From Methanomicrobium sp. (GTDB lineage: Archaea > Halobacteriota > Methanomicrobia > Methanomicrobiales > Methanomicrobiaceae), in NCBI GenBank assembly GCA_017553245.1, contig JAFZMT010000036.1, positions 1 through 15,306 on the forward strand: a stretch of DNA of 15,306 nucleotides, in the 5' to 3' direction. Shown piece after piece: positions 7,240-13,054 of the stretch. Position 1 is the stretch's first letter. The number at the start of each line of letters is the position of its first letter. The notes below the pieces were generated by a model. It searched no databases. It saw nothing but the letters and a program-made list of their open reading frames with translations, and was not told the origin of the DNA. The translations under genes and the position numbers were made by a program.

Positions 7240-8123
7240 TGAGCCTTCCCGCATAGTTCTTTCAGATGTTTTACCGCGCCCGCAAATCTTTCGCTCTCCC
7301 ATTCGTCCAGAGGGCGCTCGACAATCTCCTCAACGCCCGACTTTCCGATTCTTGCGGGCACGCATATCGAAAGCCCGCTCAGCCCGAATTCGCCGTCAAG
7401 CACGCAGGAGCAGGGGATAATCTCTCTTTTGTCGCGGATAACCGCATCGATGAGATTTGAGATGTGGTATGCCGGTCCGAAGACCGTTCCGCCCTTGCCC
7501 TGAATTACCGGCATGCTCGCACCGCGCATCTGCGCCTGAATCTCGTCACGCAGAGCGGCGGGGAAGTCTTTTCCGCCGTTGCTTCCCGATATGCCGGAGA
7601 AGAGCGGCACCTGAAACTCGCCGTGCTCGCCCATTATCCATGCGCCGTCGTAAGGAAGCCCGCGTTCCTTAAGGAATATCTTCATGCGTGCGAGGTCGAG
7701 CTGACCGCCGAAACCCAGACACCTGCTCCGCGGCAGTCCCGATTCCTTTTGTATGCAGAAGTTCAGCGCGTCCATGGGGTTGGTGACCGTAATTACCGTG
7801 CCGTCAAATCCCGAACTCTTTATCCGCGAGCAGAATTCGCGGACAATCGGCAGGTTGAGGTTTAAGAGATCGGCACGCGTCTTCACCTGCGGCGTCCGCG
7901 CAAAACCCGCGGCGAAGAGTGTGATGTCCGATTCACCCATTTCGCTCAGATCCGTTGTTATATTCACGTCGATTCCGGTATGTATCAGATCAAGATATTG
8001 TGCGTTAAGAAATGAGGGTATGGCATCGGCAATGACGATTTCATCGACCAGTCCGCGTACCGCCGCAAGACAGGAGACTTCTCCGCCGATTTTACCCATT
8101 CCGTATATTGTGAGGCGGCTCAT
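7236..8123 (-). CDS. mdh: Malate dehydrogenase (lactate/malate dehydrogenase family)
   Basis: NAD(P)-dependent oxidation of malate to oxaloacetate (or the reverse, in the partial TCA pathway of methanogens). The 295-residue product has a Rossmann start YGMGKIGGE (residues 7-15), D33 at the end of strand beta-2 (IVIAD), which favours NAD, a mobile-loop FARTPQVKTR with R76 and R83, N115 in TNPMDA, the catalytic pair D143 in QLDLAR and H167 in MGEHGEF, and R146. Arg at the specificity position in the mobile loop supports malate over lactate. The start at 8123 (MSRLTIYG) is preferred over the ATG at 8183, because a TATA-like box lies between them and would place the transcript start a few bases before 8123. 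First gene of the long minus-strand operon, divergent from pyrD. Confidence 0.9.
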   Translation of the reverse strand: MSRLTIYGMGKIGGEVSCLAAVRGLVDEIVIADAIPSFLNAQYLDLIHTGIDVNITTDLSEMGESDITLFAAGFARTPQVKTRADLLNLNLPIVREFCSRIKSSGFDGTVITVTNPMDALNFCIQKESGLPRSRCLGFGGQLDLARMKIFLKERGLPYDGAWIMGEHGEFQVPLFSGISGSNGGKDFPAALRDEIQAQMRGASMPVIQGKGGTVFGPAYHISNLIDAVIRDKREIIPCSCVLDGEFGLSGLSICVPARIGKSGVEEIVERPLDEWESERFAGAVKHLKELCGKAQ

Positions 8124-8148
8124 AATAGTAATGAGTTTGTCGTGATAT

Positions 8149-8160
8149 GAAATATAATAC
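8149..8160 (-). promoter_or_regulatory. TATA-box promoter of the mdh operon
   Basis: The minus strand reads GTATTATATTTC here. Its centre is about 31 bases before the mdh ATG, which would put the transcript start within about 5-8 bases of the ATG (nearly leaderless), as is common in archaea. Similar GTATTAT boxes stand before panE and the helicase gene. Confidence 0.6.
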
Positions 8161-8190
8161 TCATATCGGTTCGGCAGGATCATAAGAGCG

Positions 8191-8250
8191 GCAGTCCGCT
8201 AAGTTGCAATGTCCGGTAAGCTGCAGTGTCCGGTAAGTTACAGCAGTTAG
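8191..8250. repeat. 17-base tandem repeat in the divergent mdh/pyrD promoter region
   Basis: Two near-identical 17-base units, aagttgcaatgtccggt (8201-8217) and aagctgcagtgtccggt (8218-8234), differ at two positions. A diverged third copy (aagttacagcagttaga, 8235-8250) follows, and a partial copy (gcagtccgct, 8191-8200) precedes. They lie about 40 bases beyond the mdh TATA box and just upstream of the pyrD promoter region, the place expected for operators of a regulator acting on one or both genes. No regulator is identified. Confidence 0.7.
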
Positions 8251-8254
8251 ATAA

Positions 8255-8272
8255 TACAAAAAATACAATAGA
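8255..8272 (+). promoter_or_regulatory. Possible TATA region of pyrDK
   Basis: The only AT-rich stretch at a suitable distance before the pyrD ATG (8293) reads tacaaaaaatacaatag. The spacing of about 25-30 bases fits a TATA box with a short leader, but the match to an archaeal TATA consensus is weak. Confidence 0.3.
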
Positions 8273-8292
8273 TAAGTATCACAGGGTGCTTC

Positions 8293-9222
8293 ATGGTTAC
8301 TATAGAAAAAACCGACAGAGTTACCGCCGGCGGCATTGAACTGAGGAATCACATGATTCTTGCCGCAGGCATACTGGGAACAACGGGGGCTTCGCTCAAC
8401 CGCATATTAAACCTCGGCGCAGGCGGGGTTGTTACCAAATCGATTGGTCCCGCGCCCAAGACGGGTCATCACGGACCTACGGTATGCGTCCTCGACGGCG
8501 CCGTCATGAACGCCATGGGTCTTCCCAACCCCTCGTCAAACTTCATATCCGAACTTGACGCCATCGACGATTTACCCTCAAAGCCGGTTATCGCAAGCAT
8601 TTTCGGCGGCAACCCCGAGGAGTTCTCAACGGTTGCGTCATGGTTCACGGGTAAAGTCCGCGGCTTTGAACTGAATGTCTCGTGCCCGCATGCCGAAGGT
8701 TACGGAGCGCAGATTGGCTGCAATCCCGACCTTGTCTACGACTGCACGAAAGCGGCGGTAAAAGCCGCCGGCGGTCTGCCCGTCTGGGTGAAGCTGACGC
8801 CGAACGTGACCGACATTACGGCTTCGGCAATCTCGGCGGAGAGAGCGGGGGCATCGGCAGTCGTCGCCATCAATACCGTGAAGGCAATGCGAATCTCAAC
8901 CGAACTTAAAAGACCCATGCTCGGAAACGGAACGGGCGGTCTTTCAGGTCCCGCGGTCTTTCCGATTGCCGTCCGCTGTGTCTGGGATCTCTACGATGCG
9001 GTAAATATACCGATTATCGGATGCGGCGGCGTGATGACCGCGGATAACGTCGTTGAGATGATGATGGCGGGAGCATCCGCCGTTGAGATCGGAAGCGGCG
9101 TTTTGGGTCCCGCGGGAGTCAATATATTCAAAGAGATTGCCGCCGGGCTCTACGCGAATGCGGGCGAACGCGACGATACCGTGAAAGCGGAGGATATTAT
9201 AGGGTGCGCACATGAATGCTGA
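8293..9222 (+). CDS. pyrD: Dihydroorotate dehydrogenase 1B, catalytic subunit
   Basis: Oxidises dihydroorotate to orotate with FMN in pyrimidine synthesis. The 309-residue TIM-barrel protein has VVTKSIGP (K49), NAMGLPNP (73-80), the class 1 catalytic-base Cys in LNVSCPHAEG (C131), VKLTPN (K167), INTVKAM, and the C-terminal FMN phosphate-binding GCGGV and IGSGVLG segments. A Cys base rather than Ser marks class 1, and the adjacent pyrK marks type 1B, which passes electrons to NAD. An AGGGTG lies just before the ATG. Its last 11 bases overlap the start of pyrK, so the two subunits should be translationally coupled. Confidence 0.96.
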   Translation: MVTIEKTDRVTAGGIELRNHMILAAGILGTTGASLNRILNLGAGGVVTKSIGPAPKTGHHGPTVCVLDGAVMNAMGLPNPSSNFISELDAIDDLPSKPVIASIFGGNPEEFSTVASWFTGKVRGFELNVSCPHAEGYGAQIGCNPDLVYDCTKAAVKAAGGLPVWVKLTPNVTDITASAISAERAGASAVVAINTVKAMRISTELKRPMLGNGTGGLSGPAVFPIAVRCVWDLYDAVNIPIIGCGGVMTADNVVEMMMAGASAVEIGSGVLGPAGVNIFKEIAAGLYANAGERDDTVKAEDIIGCAHEC

Positions 9223-10036
9223 TTTAAACGGCGGTCTGAAAGCGATTCCGTCGGAGATTGTAAGGATAACAAAGGTCATCGATGAGACGCCGTCGATAAA
9301 GACCTTTGAGTTTGACCGGAATTTTGAATTTAAGGCAGGACAGTTCTGCATGGTCTGGGTGCCGGGCGTCGACGAGATTCAGATGGGGCTTTCGGCGGCA
9401 AACGCGATTACGGTGCAGAAGGTCGGCGAAGCCACGGAGGCGCTCTTTAAGCTCAAAGCCGGCGATAAAATCGGCATAAAAGCGCCGCTGGGCAACGGGT
9501 TTTCAATCGGAAACAGCGGTAAAGTGCTCGCGATTGCCGGCGGAGTGGGTGCGGCACCGCTCAGACCTCTTGTTAAAAGCGGCAGATGCACGACCTTCCT
9601 TCTCGGAAGCCGCACGGCAACGGAGATTCTCTATGAAGACGAGCTCTCAAAGGGAACCGGGCTCAAGATTGCGACCGATGACGGCACGAAAGGTCATCAC
9701 GGTTTTGTTACGGATCTCATGAGAGAGGTCGACCTGTCCTCATATGACAATATCTGCGTCTGCGGTCCCGAAATCATGATGCGGGGCGTTCTGAGACTGC
9801 TTCGTGAGAAGTCCGAGGATACTAATACTGATCTTGTCAGCCGCGGTCAGTTCTCGCTTGTGAGGTATATGAAATGCGGCGTCGGCATCTGCGGTTCCTG
9901 CTGCCTTGACCCCGAGGGACTCAGAGTGTGCAGGGACGGTCCGGTATTTGCGGGCGGCATCATAGAGAAGAGCAGGGAGTTCGGCGCATACTCAAGGGAC
10001 GCTTCGGGAAGCAAATCGATGCCGGGCGGACACTGA
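9212..10036 (+). CDS. pyrK: Dihydroorotate dehydrogenase 1B, electron-transfer subunit
   Basis: PyrK carries FAD and a [2Fe-2S] cluster and moves electrons from PyrD to NAD+. The 274-residue product has an N-terminal FAD-binding barrel, a nucleotide-binding IAGGVGAAPL (108-117), CVCGPEIMM (182-190), and near the C-terminus the cluster motif KCGVGICGSCC with C222, C227 and C230, then C240 in RVCRDGPVF. The last Cys follows after 9 residues, a shorter loop than in well-known bacterial PyrK. C231 is an additional Cys of unknown role. The usual R-P-x-S FAD motif is replaced by MGLSAAN near 58-64. The ATG lies within the end of pyrD; an earlier start is not needed. Stop TGA, then a terminator hairpin. 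Confidence 0.94.
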   Translation: MNADLNGGLKAIPSEIVRITKVIDETPSIKTFEFDRNFEFKAGQFCMVWVPGVDEIQMGLSAANAITVQKVGEATEALFKLKAGDKIGIKAPLGNGFSIGNSGKVLAIAGGVGAAPLRPLVKSGRCTTFLLGSRTATEILYEDELSKGTGLKIATDDGTKGHHGFVTDLMREVDLSSYDNICVCGPEIMMRGVLRLLREKSEDTNTDLVSRGQFSLVRYMKCGVGICGSCCLDPEGLRVCRDGPVFAGGIIEKSREFGAYSRDASGSKSMPGGH

Positions 10037-10056
10037 CGGCTGTGTCGACATGAAAG

Positions 10057-10085
10057 CGCGGGCTTTCTTCCCGCGTTCTTTTTTC
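10057..10085 (+). terminator. Hairpin and T-tract terminator after pyrK
   Basis: CGCGGG (10057-10062) pairs with CCCGCG (10070-10075) across a 7-base loop, followed by ttcttttttc. It begins 20 bases after the pyrK stop, between convergent pyrK and rlmH. The T-tract favours use on the plus strand; further T-rich runs follow to 10153. Confidence 0.65.
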
Positions 10086-10114
10086 ACATACCTTTACTTT
10101 TCCTTTTGCATCAA

Positions 10115-10153
10115 TTTTTGCGTTAATTTTGCGTTATTTTTGCGTTAATTTTT
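10115..10153. repeat. Three direct repeats of a T-rich unit containing TGCGTTA
   Basis: The units are tttttgcgttaa (10115-10126), ttttgcgtta (10127-10136) and tttttgcgttaa (10137-10148), followed by ttttt. They lie in the convergent gap between pyrK and rlmH. Archaeal RNA polymerase stops at U-runs, so the array may act as a multi-site terminator for pyrDK transcripts; that is inference. Nothing else is seen in the rest of this 138-base gap. Confidence 0.6.
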
Positions 10154-10174
10154 AAGTGAATTTTCGCGAGTATA

Positions 10175-10657
10175 TCAGCGGTGATATCTTCCGCCGTTAT
10201 TGATTGAATACGCGCGATATATCTGTTCAATCAGAATAAATCTGGCAATCTGATGCGTAAATGTCATCTTTGAGAGACATATGCGGTGATTCGCACGCTT
10301 TATCAGACTCTCGTGGACGCCCAGACTTCCGCCGATGACAAAGACCGTCCTTCGCCCCGTCAGTTCCTCCTCCTTTATCTTAGCGGCAAAAGTCTCCGAA
10401 GTAAGAGTCTCGCCTTTCAGATCGAGAAGATATACACAGTCCGTGTCGTTTATGAGCGCCAGAATCCTTGCGGCTTCACGTCCCGTTATCTTTTCAGCCG
10501 CGGTCGGAGTAAGATTGTCGGGAATGCTCTCGTCGGCAACTTCGGAAAACTCGAGGTTGACGAATGCATTGAGCCGCTTTGCATACTCGGCAATGCCGTC
10601 GGCGATATACTTCTCCTTGATCTTGCCGACCGAGATTATGCGTATCTGTTTAGCCAT
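10175..10657 (-). CDS. rlmH: 23S rRNA pseudouridine-1915 N3-methyltransferase RlmH
   Basis: SPOUT-class methyltransferase that methylates a pseudouridine in helix 69 of 23S rRNA using S-adenosylmethionine. The 160-residue length matches the family. The start RIISVGKIKEKYI is typical; the knot region shows VYLLDLKGE (75-83), FVIGGSLGV (106-114) and LSKMTFTHQIARFILIEQIYRA (128-149). The C-terminus is RYHR, where most members end PYHK or PYHR, so the catalytic tail is retained with Pro lost. This family is widespread in bacteria and present in some methanogens. It is the last gene of the panE-mobA-rlmH series, 63 bases after mobA. A GGGATACGG precedes the ATG. Confidence 0.93.
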   Translation of the reverse strand: MAKQIRIISVGKIKEKYIADGIAEYAKRLNAFVNLEFSEVADESIPDNLTPTAAEKITGREAARILALINDTDCVYLLDLKGETLTSETFAAKIKEEELTGRRTVFVIGGSLGVHESLIKRANHRICLSKMTFTHQIARFILIEQIYRAYSINNGGRYHR

Positions 10658-10716
10658 CCGTATCCCTTATCGATAATCCACGACCCGTGGCATTCGGTTC
10701 CGAAATATCCCGACAT
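10636..10716 (-). CDS. Possible 26-residue small ORF between mobA and rlmH
   Basis: An ATG at 10716, 4 bases after the mobA stop, opens a frame of 26 codons running 22 bases into rlmH in another frame and ending in TAA. The peptide (MSGYFGTECHGSWIID..., rich in Gly, Trp, Tyr and one Cys/His pair) is not obviously low complexity. GATGAG overlaps the mobA stop as a weak ribosome binding site. I recognise no family; it may be chance. Confidence 0.2.
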   Translation of the reverse strand: MSGYFGTECHGSWIIDKGYGWLNRYA

Positions 10717-10720
10717 GCAC

Positions 10721-11320
10721 TCATCCGCGATTGTTGATCTTTTCCAGTTCGGTAAGATTGTTTATATTTGTAAAAGTCCGCAGATCCGCGTCATACCGGC
10801 GCAGGTCGTCAACATCCACGTAGTATGAGTTGATGCTGCCTATCATGTCGCGAAGAGAGAGCGACTTATGGGAGTGCATATATTTTTCAAGGGCATCGCG
10901 CCTGTAAACGGCATGAAGCGGCTCTATAAAACCTTCATTCCATCGGGGAATCACGGCATCGTAGCCGTCGGAGAAAGAGAAGAGATACTTTATGACATCG
11001 CGGTTGACAAACGGCATGTCGCAGGCGACCGCAAAAAGAGTTTCGCCGCCCGCAGCCTGAACCGCCGCATGAAGACCGCCGACGGGACCCAGACCTTTTC
11101 GGATGTCCGCGACTATCTTTGCGTCAAAACCCGCGCAAATCTCCTCAAATCTGCGGCAATGCATGTCATCGCGGGCGACGATGATTATCTCATCGACCGT
11201 ATCCCTAAGCGCGGAGAGCAGGCGCTCAAGAAAGGTCTCGCCTTCATACTCGAAGAGATACTTCTCGCGCCCGCCCGCGCGTTTTGCCTCGCCGCCGGCA
11301 AGGATGATTCCCGTCTTCAT
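10721..11320 (-). CDS. mobA: MobA-like molybdenum cofactor guanylyltransferase
   Basis: Nucleotidyltransferase of the MobA/GlmU type; MobA joins GMP to molybdopterin to make the guanine dinucleotide cofactor used, for instance, by formate and formylmethanofuran dehydrogenases. The 199-residue product has the signature LAGGEAKRAGGREK (7-20, with the catalytic-loop R14 and K20), GPVGGLHA (78-85) and the metal-binding Asp in ACDMPF (D101). I chose the ATG at 11320 (MKTGIILAGG), with GGCGGGAAAC upstream, because the longer frame from 11413 would run into panE and adds an unconserved tail. It follows panE by 40 bases. Small MobA relatives can have other substrates (for example CTP-dependent transfer), so the exact reaction is less sure than the family. 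Confidence 0.87.
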   Translation of the reverse strand: MKTGIILAGGEAKRAGGREKYLFEYEGETFLERLLSALRDTVDEIIIVARDDMHCRRFEEICAGFDAKIVADIRKGLGPVGGLHAAVQAAGGETLFAVACDMPFVNRDVIKYLFSFSDGYDAVIPRWNEGFIEPLHAVYRRDALEKYMHSHKSLSLRDMIGSINSYYVDVDDLRRYDADLRTFTNINNLTELEKINNRG

Positions 11321-11360
11321 TCGTTTCCCGCCAAAGATTTCTTTCCCGCACCGATCGCGC

Positions 11361-12320
11361 TTACCGTGCCTGTTTTTTGTCAGCCGCGGTGTGTGTGGCA
11401 CCCTGCGCGGCATTCTGATTCTCGCGGAATTTTATCAGCCGCACTATGACCTCGTTTACGGGCGCGGGTATGCCGTGCTTCTTTGCAAGTTCAACTATAC
11501 TGCCGTTGATGAAATCAATCTCGGTCCTCTTGCGGATTGCCAGATCCTGATACATCGAGGAGTAATGCTCCTGCGTTGCCGGAAGCTGATGCGAGTGCAG
11601 ATGCTTAAGGTATTCCTCCGGCGTCTTCCATTCGAGTCTGACGCCCTCTTTTTCGCAGACGGCAAAGGCTTCTTTTACGATATCCTCGATTATCGACCAC
11701 GTGTTTGCATCAAAAAGTTCGCCGTATTTTATGCCCAGGATTGCGCTGAGCGGGTTTAATGCCGCATTGTAAAGCGCCTTGCCCCAGACGCCGCCGGCGA
11801 TGTTGGACTCGGATAGCGTGTTCATTCCCGCTTTTGAAAAGATTTCGACGAGTTTTGCGGAGGCATCACTGACGCCTTCGGGATAGACGCCGATTTTTAT
11901 CGGCGCAGCTTCGACGGATACGAGAACGGAGGCATCTTTTACCCATTCAAAGCCCGTAATTATCATGCCGCCGAGGACGGTGCCGGTGTATTCGGAGATT
12001 ATCTCCTCGTTTCCGATGCCGTTCTGAAGGCTTACTACCGGCGTATCCTTCAGATAGTCCTTAAACTGCTCGCAGATTGCACGGGTATCCGTCGATTTGG
12101 AGGTGATTATTATGTAGTCATAACGCTCGCCTGCCGGCAGCGACTCCGAACACGGAAAAACGACGGTCTCGTTGCCCCAGATTCCCGTCATGACAAATCC
12201 GGTACTGTTTATTATATCGGTGTGCCGTTTTCTGGTGACTGCATAGACATCGCAAACCTTTGAGAGTTTTGCGGCAACGCAGAGACCTACCGCACCGGCA
12301 CCTAAAACTGCTATCTTCAT
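11361..12320 (-). CDS. panE: 2-dehydropantoate 2-reductase (ketopantoate reductase)
   Basis: NADPH-dependent reduction of ketopantoate to pantoate for coenzyme A synthesis. The 319-residue product shows GAGAVG (7-12), TSKSTDT with K75, LQNGIGN with N100, WGKALYNAALNPL with the catalytic Lys K181 and N185 and N189, and RKRTEIDFINGSI, which holds the substrate-binding Glu. All expected active-site residues are present. The start at MKIAVLGAGAVG (12320) is preferred to the ATG at 12341, as GCGGGAT lies before it and the Rossmann strand begins directly. The last 17 residues (NAAQGATHTAADKK...) are a low-complexity tail. First gene of the panE-mobA-rlmH unit, with its own TATA-like promoter. Confidence 0.92.
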   Translation of the reverse strand: MKIAVLGAGAVGLCVAAKLSKVCDVYAVTRKRHTDIINSTGFVMTGIWGNETVVFPCSESLPAGERYDYIIITSKSTDTRAICEQFKDYLKDTPVVSLQNGIGNEEIISEYTGTVLGGMIITGFEWVKDASVLVSVEAAPIKIGVYPEGVSDASAKLVEIFSKAGMNTLSESNIAGGVWGKALYNAALNPLSAILGIKYGELFDANTWSIIEDIVKEAFAVCEKEGVRLEWKTPEEYLKHLHSHQLPATQEHYSSMYQDLAIRKRTEIDFINGSIVELAKKHGIPAPVNEVIVRLIKFRENQNAAQGATHTAADKKQAR

Positions 12321-12360
12321 ATTATCCCGCAGATGTTTCACATATATTGAATTTCAACTA

Positions 12361-12371
12361 TGATATAATAC
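12361..12371 (-). promoter_or_regulatory. TATA-box promoter of panE
   Basis: The minus strand reads GTATTATATCA, centred about 46 bases before the panE ATG. That would give a leader of about 20 bases holding the GCGGGAT ribosome binding site. The remaining 126 bases up to the ogt stop (12372-12497) hold nothing I recognise. Confidence 0.55.
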
Positions 12372-12497
12372 GATCATTCGCATAAACGGCGTATTAAGCA
12401 GATTCTGTTGATTTATGACGCAGATAAACGTGCGACGGTCGGTCAGGGGTTAGGTCTCCTTTCAGTCAGTGTCTCGGTCCCGGTTTCAGCCTTCGCC

Positions 12498-13001
12498 TCA
12501 TTTATCGTTACAGTCTTCATCGGATGCCGCTTCTGCGCCTGCGTCTGCCGATCTGCTCTTCTTAAGCACCTTCTTTTCAAGCTTCAGAAGATCCTTCTTT
12601 ATGGATATGTCGGGAGAAAAACCGCCGAGTCCCGTCTTTGAGACAACTCTGTGGCAGGGGATGATGAGCGGCGTCGGATTCCTGCGCATGGCAACACCCA
12701 CCGTCCTGTGGTGCGTGCCGCTCGCTTCCGCAATCTCCGAATAAGTCCTGACTTCGCCGTAGGGGATATTCGAGACGGCTTTATAAATCTCGTAAAACGG
12801 ATAGCCTTTGCTCAGCGCTATCGAGCCGTAAGGGCTGAAGGTCGTTGATTTTCCCGAGAGATACCTGCCGATTACCTGCGGAACGGGGGAGTCGTCGCCG
12901 CTTCTGACAAACGAAATCCGATGAATCAAATGCGCCTCTTCCGACCACTCAACCCGCACCCGCCATAGCCCGAATCTGCAGATTCCCGTGCTGATATCCA
13001 T
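12498..13001 (-). CDS. ogt: Methylated-DNA--[protein]-cysteine S-methyltransferase
   Basis: Suicidal repair protein that moves the alkyl group from O6-alkylguanine to its own cysteine. The 167-residue product has the DNA-binding winged-helix region with IPYGEVRTYSEIA (79-91), HHRTVGVAMRRNPTPL (97-112) and the active-site IPCHRVV with C116, then GGFSP for the alkyl pocket. The N-terminal half is shorter and less conserved, as in many archaeal members. The last 22 or so residues (from about 145) are a Lys, then Ser/Ala/Glu/Asp-rich tail beyond the usual C-terminus. It starts 53 bases after the helicase stop on the same strand and is probably co-transcribed with it, which would make a two-gene DNA-repair unit. 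The ATG at 13001 has GTGGGAAATA before it. Confidence 0.94.
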   Translation of the reverse strand: MDISTGICRFGLWRVRVEWSEEAHLIHRISFVRSGDDSPVPQVIGRYLSGKSTTFSPYGSIALSKGYPFYEIYKAVSNIPYGEVRTYSEIAEASGTHHRTVGVAMRRNPTPLIIPCHRVVSKTGLGGFSPDISIKKDLLKLEKKVLKKSRSADAGAEAASDEDCNDK

Positions 13002-13054
13002 TATTTCCCACGTCCTTAAGTCATTATTCCTTAATCACAAATTCACAACATTCC

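Noticed and set aside
7240..7302. Longer PolB starting at 7302
   Set aside because: It adds 21 unconserved residues inside mdh, while the ATG at 7239 has an ATGA overlap and a ribosome binding site.
8124..8183. Longer malate dehydrogenase starting at 8183
   Set aside because: The added residues are unlike the family, and the TATA-like promoter would then lie inside the gene.
11321..11413. Longer MobA starting at 11413
   Set aside because: The extra residues overlap the end of panE and precede the conserved MKTGIILAGG start.
12408..12641. A plus-strand 77-codon frame in the panE/ogt gap
   Set aside because: Most of it is antisense to the ogt end; it has a low-complexity V/S/C composition and no ribosome binding site.
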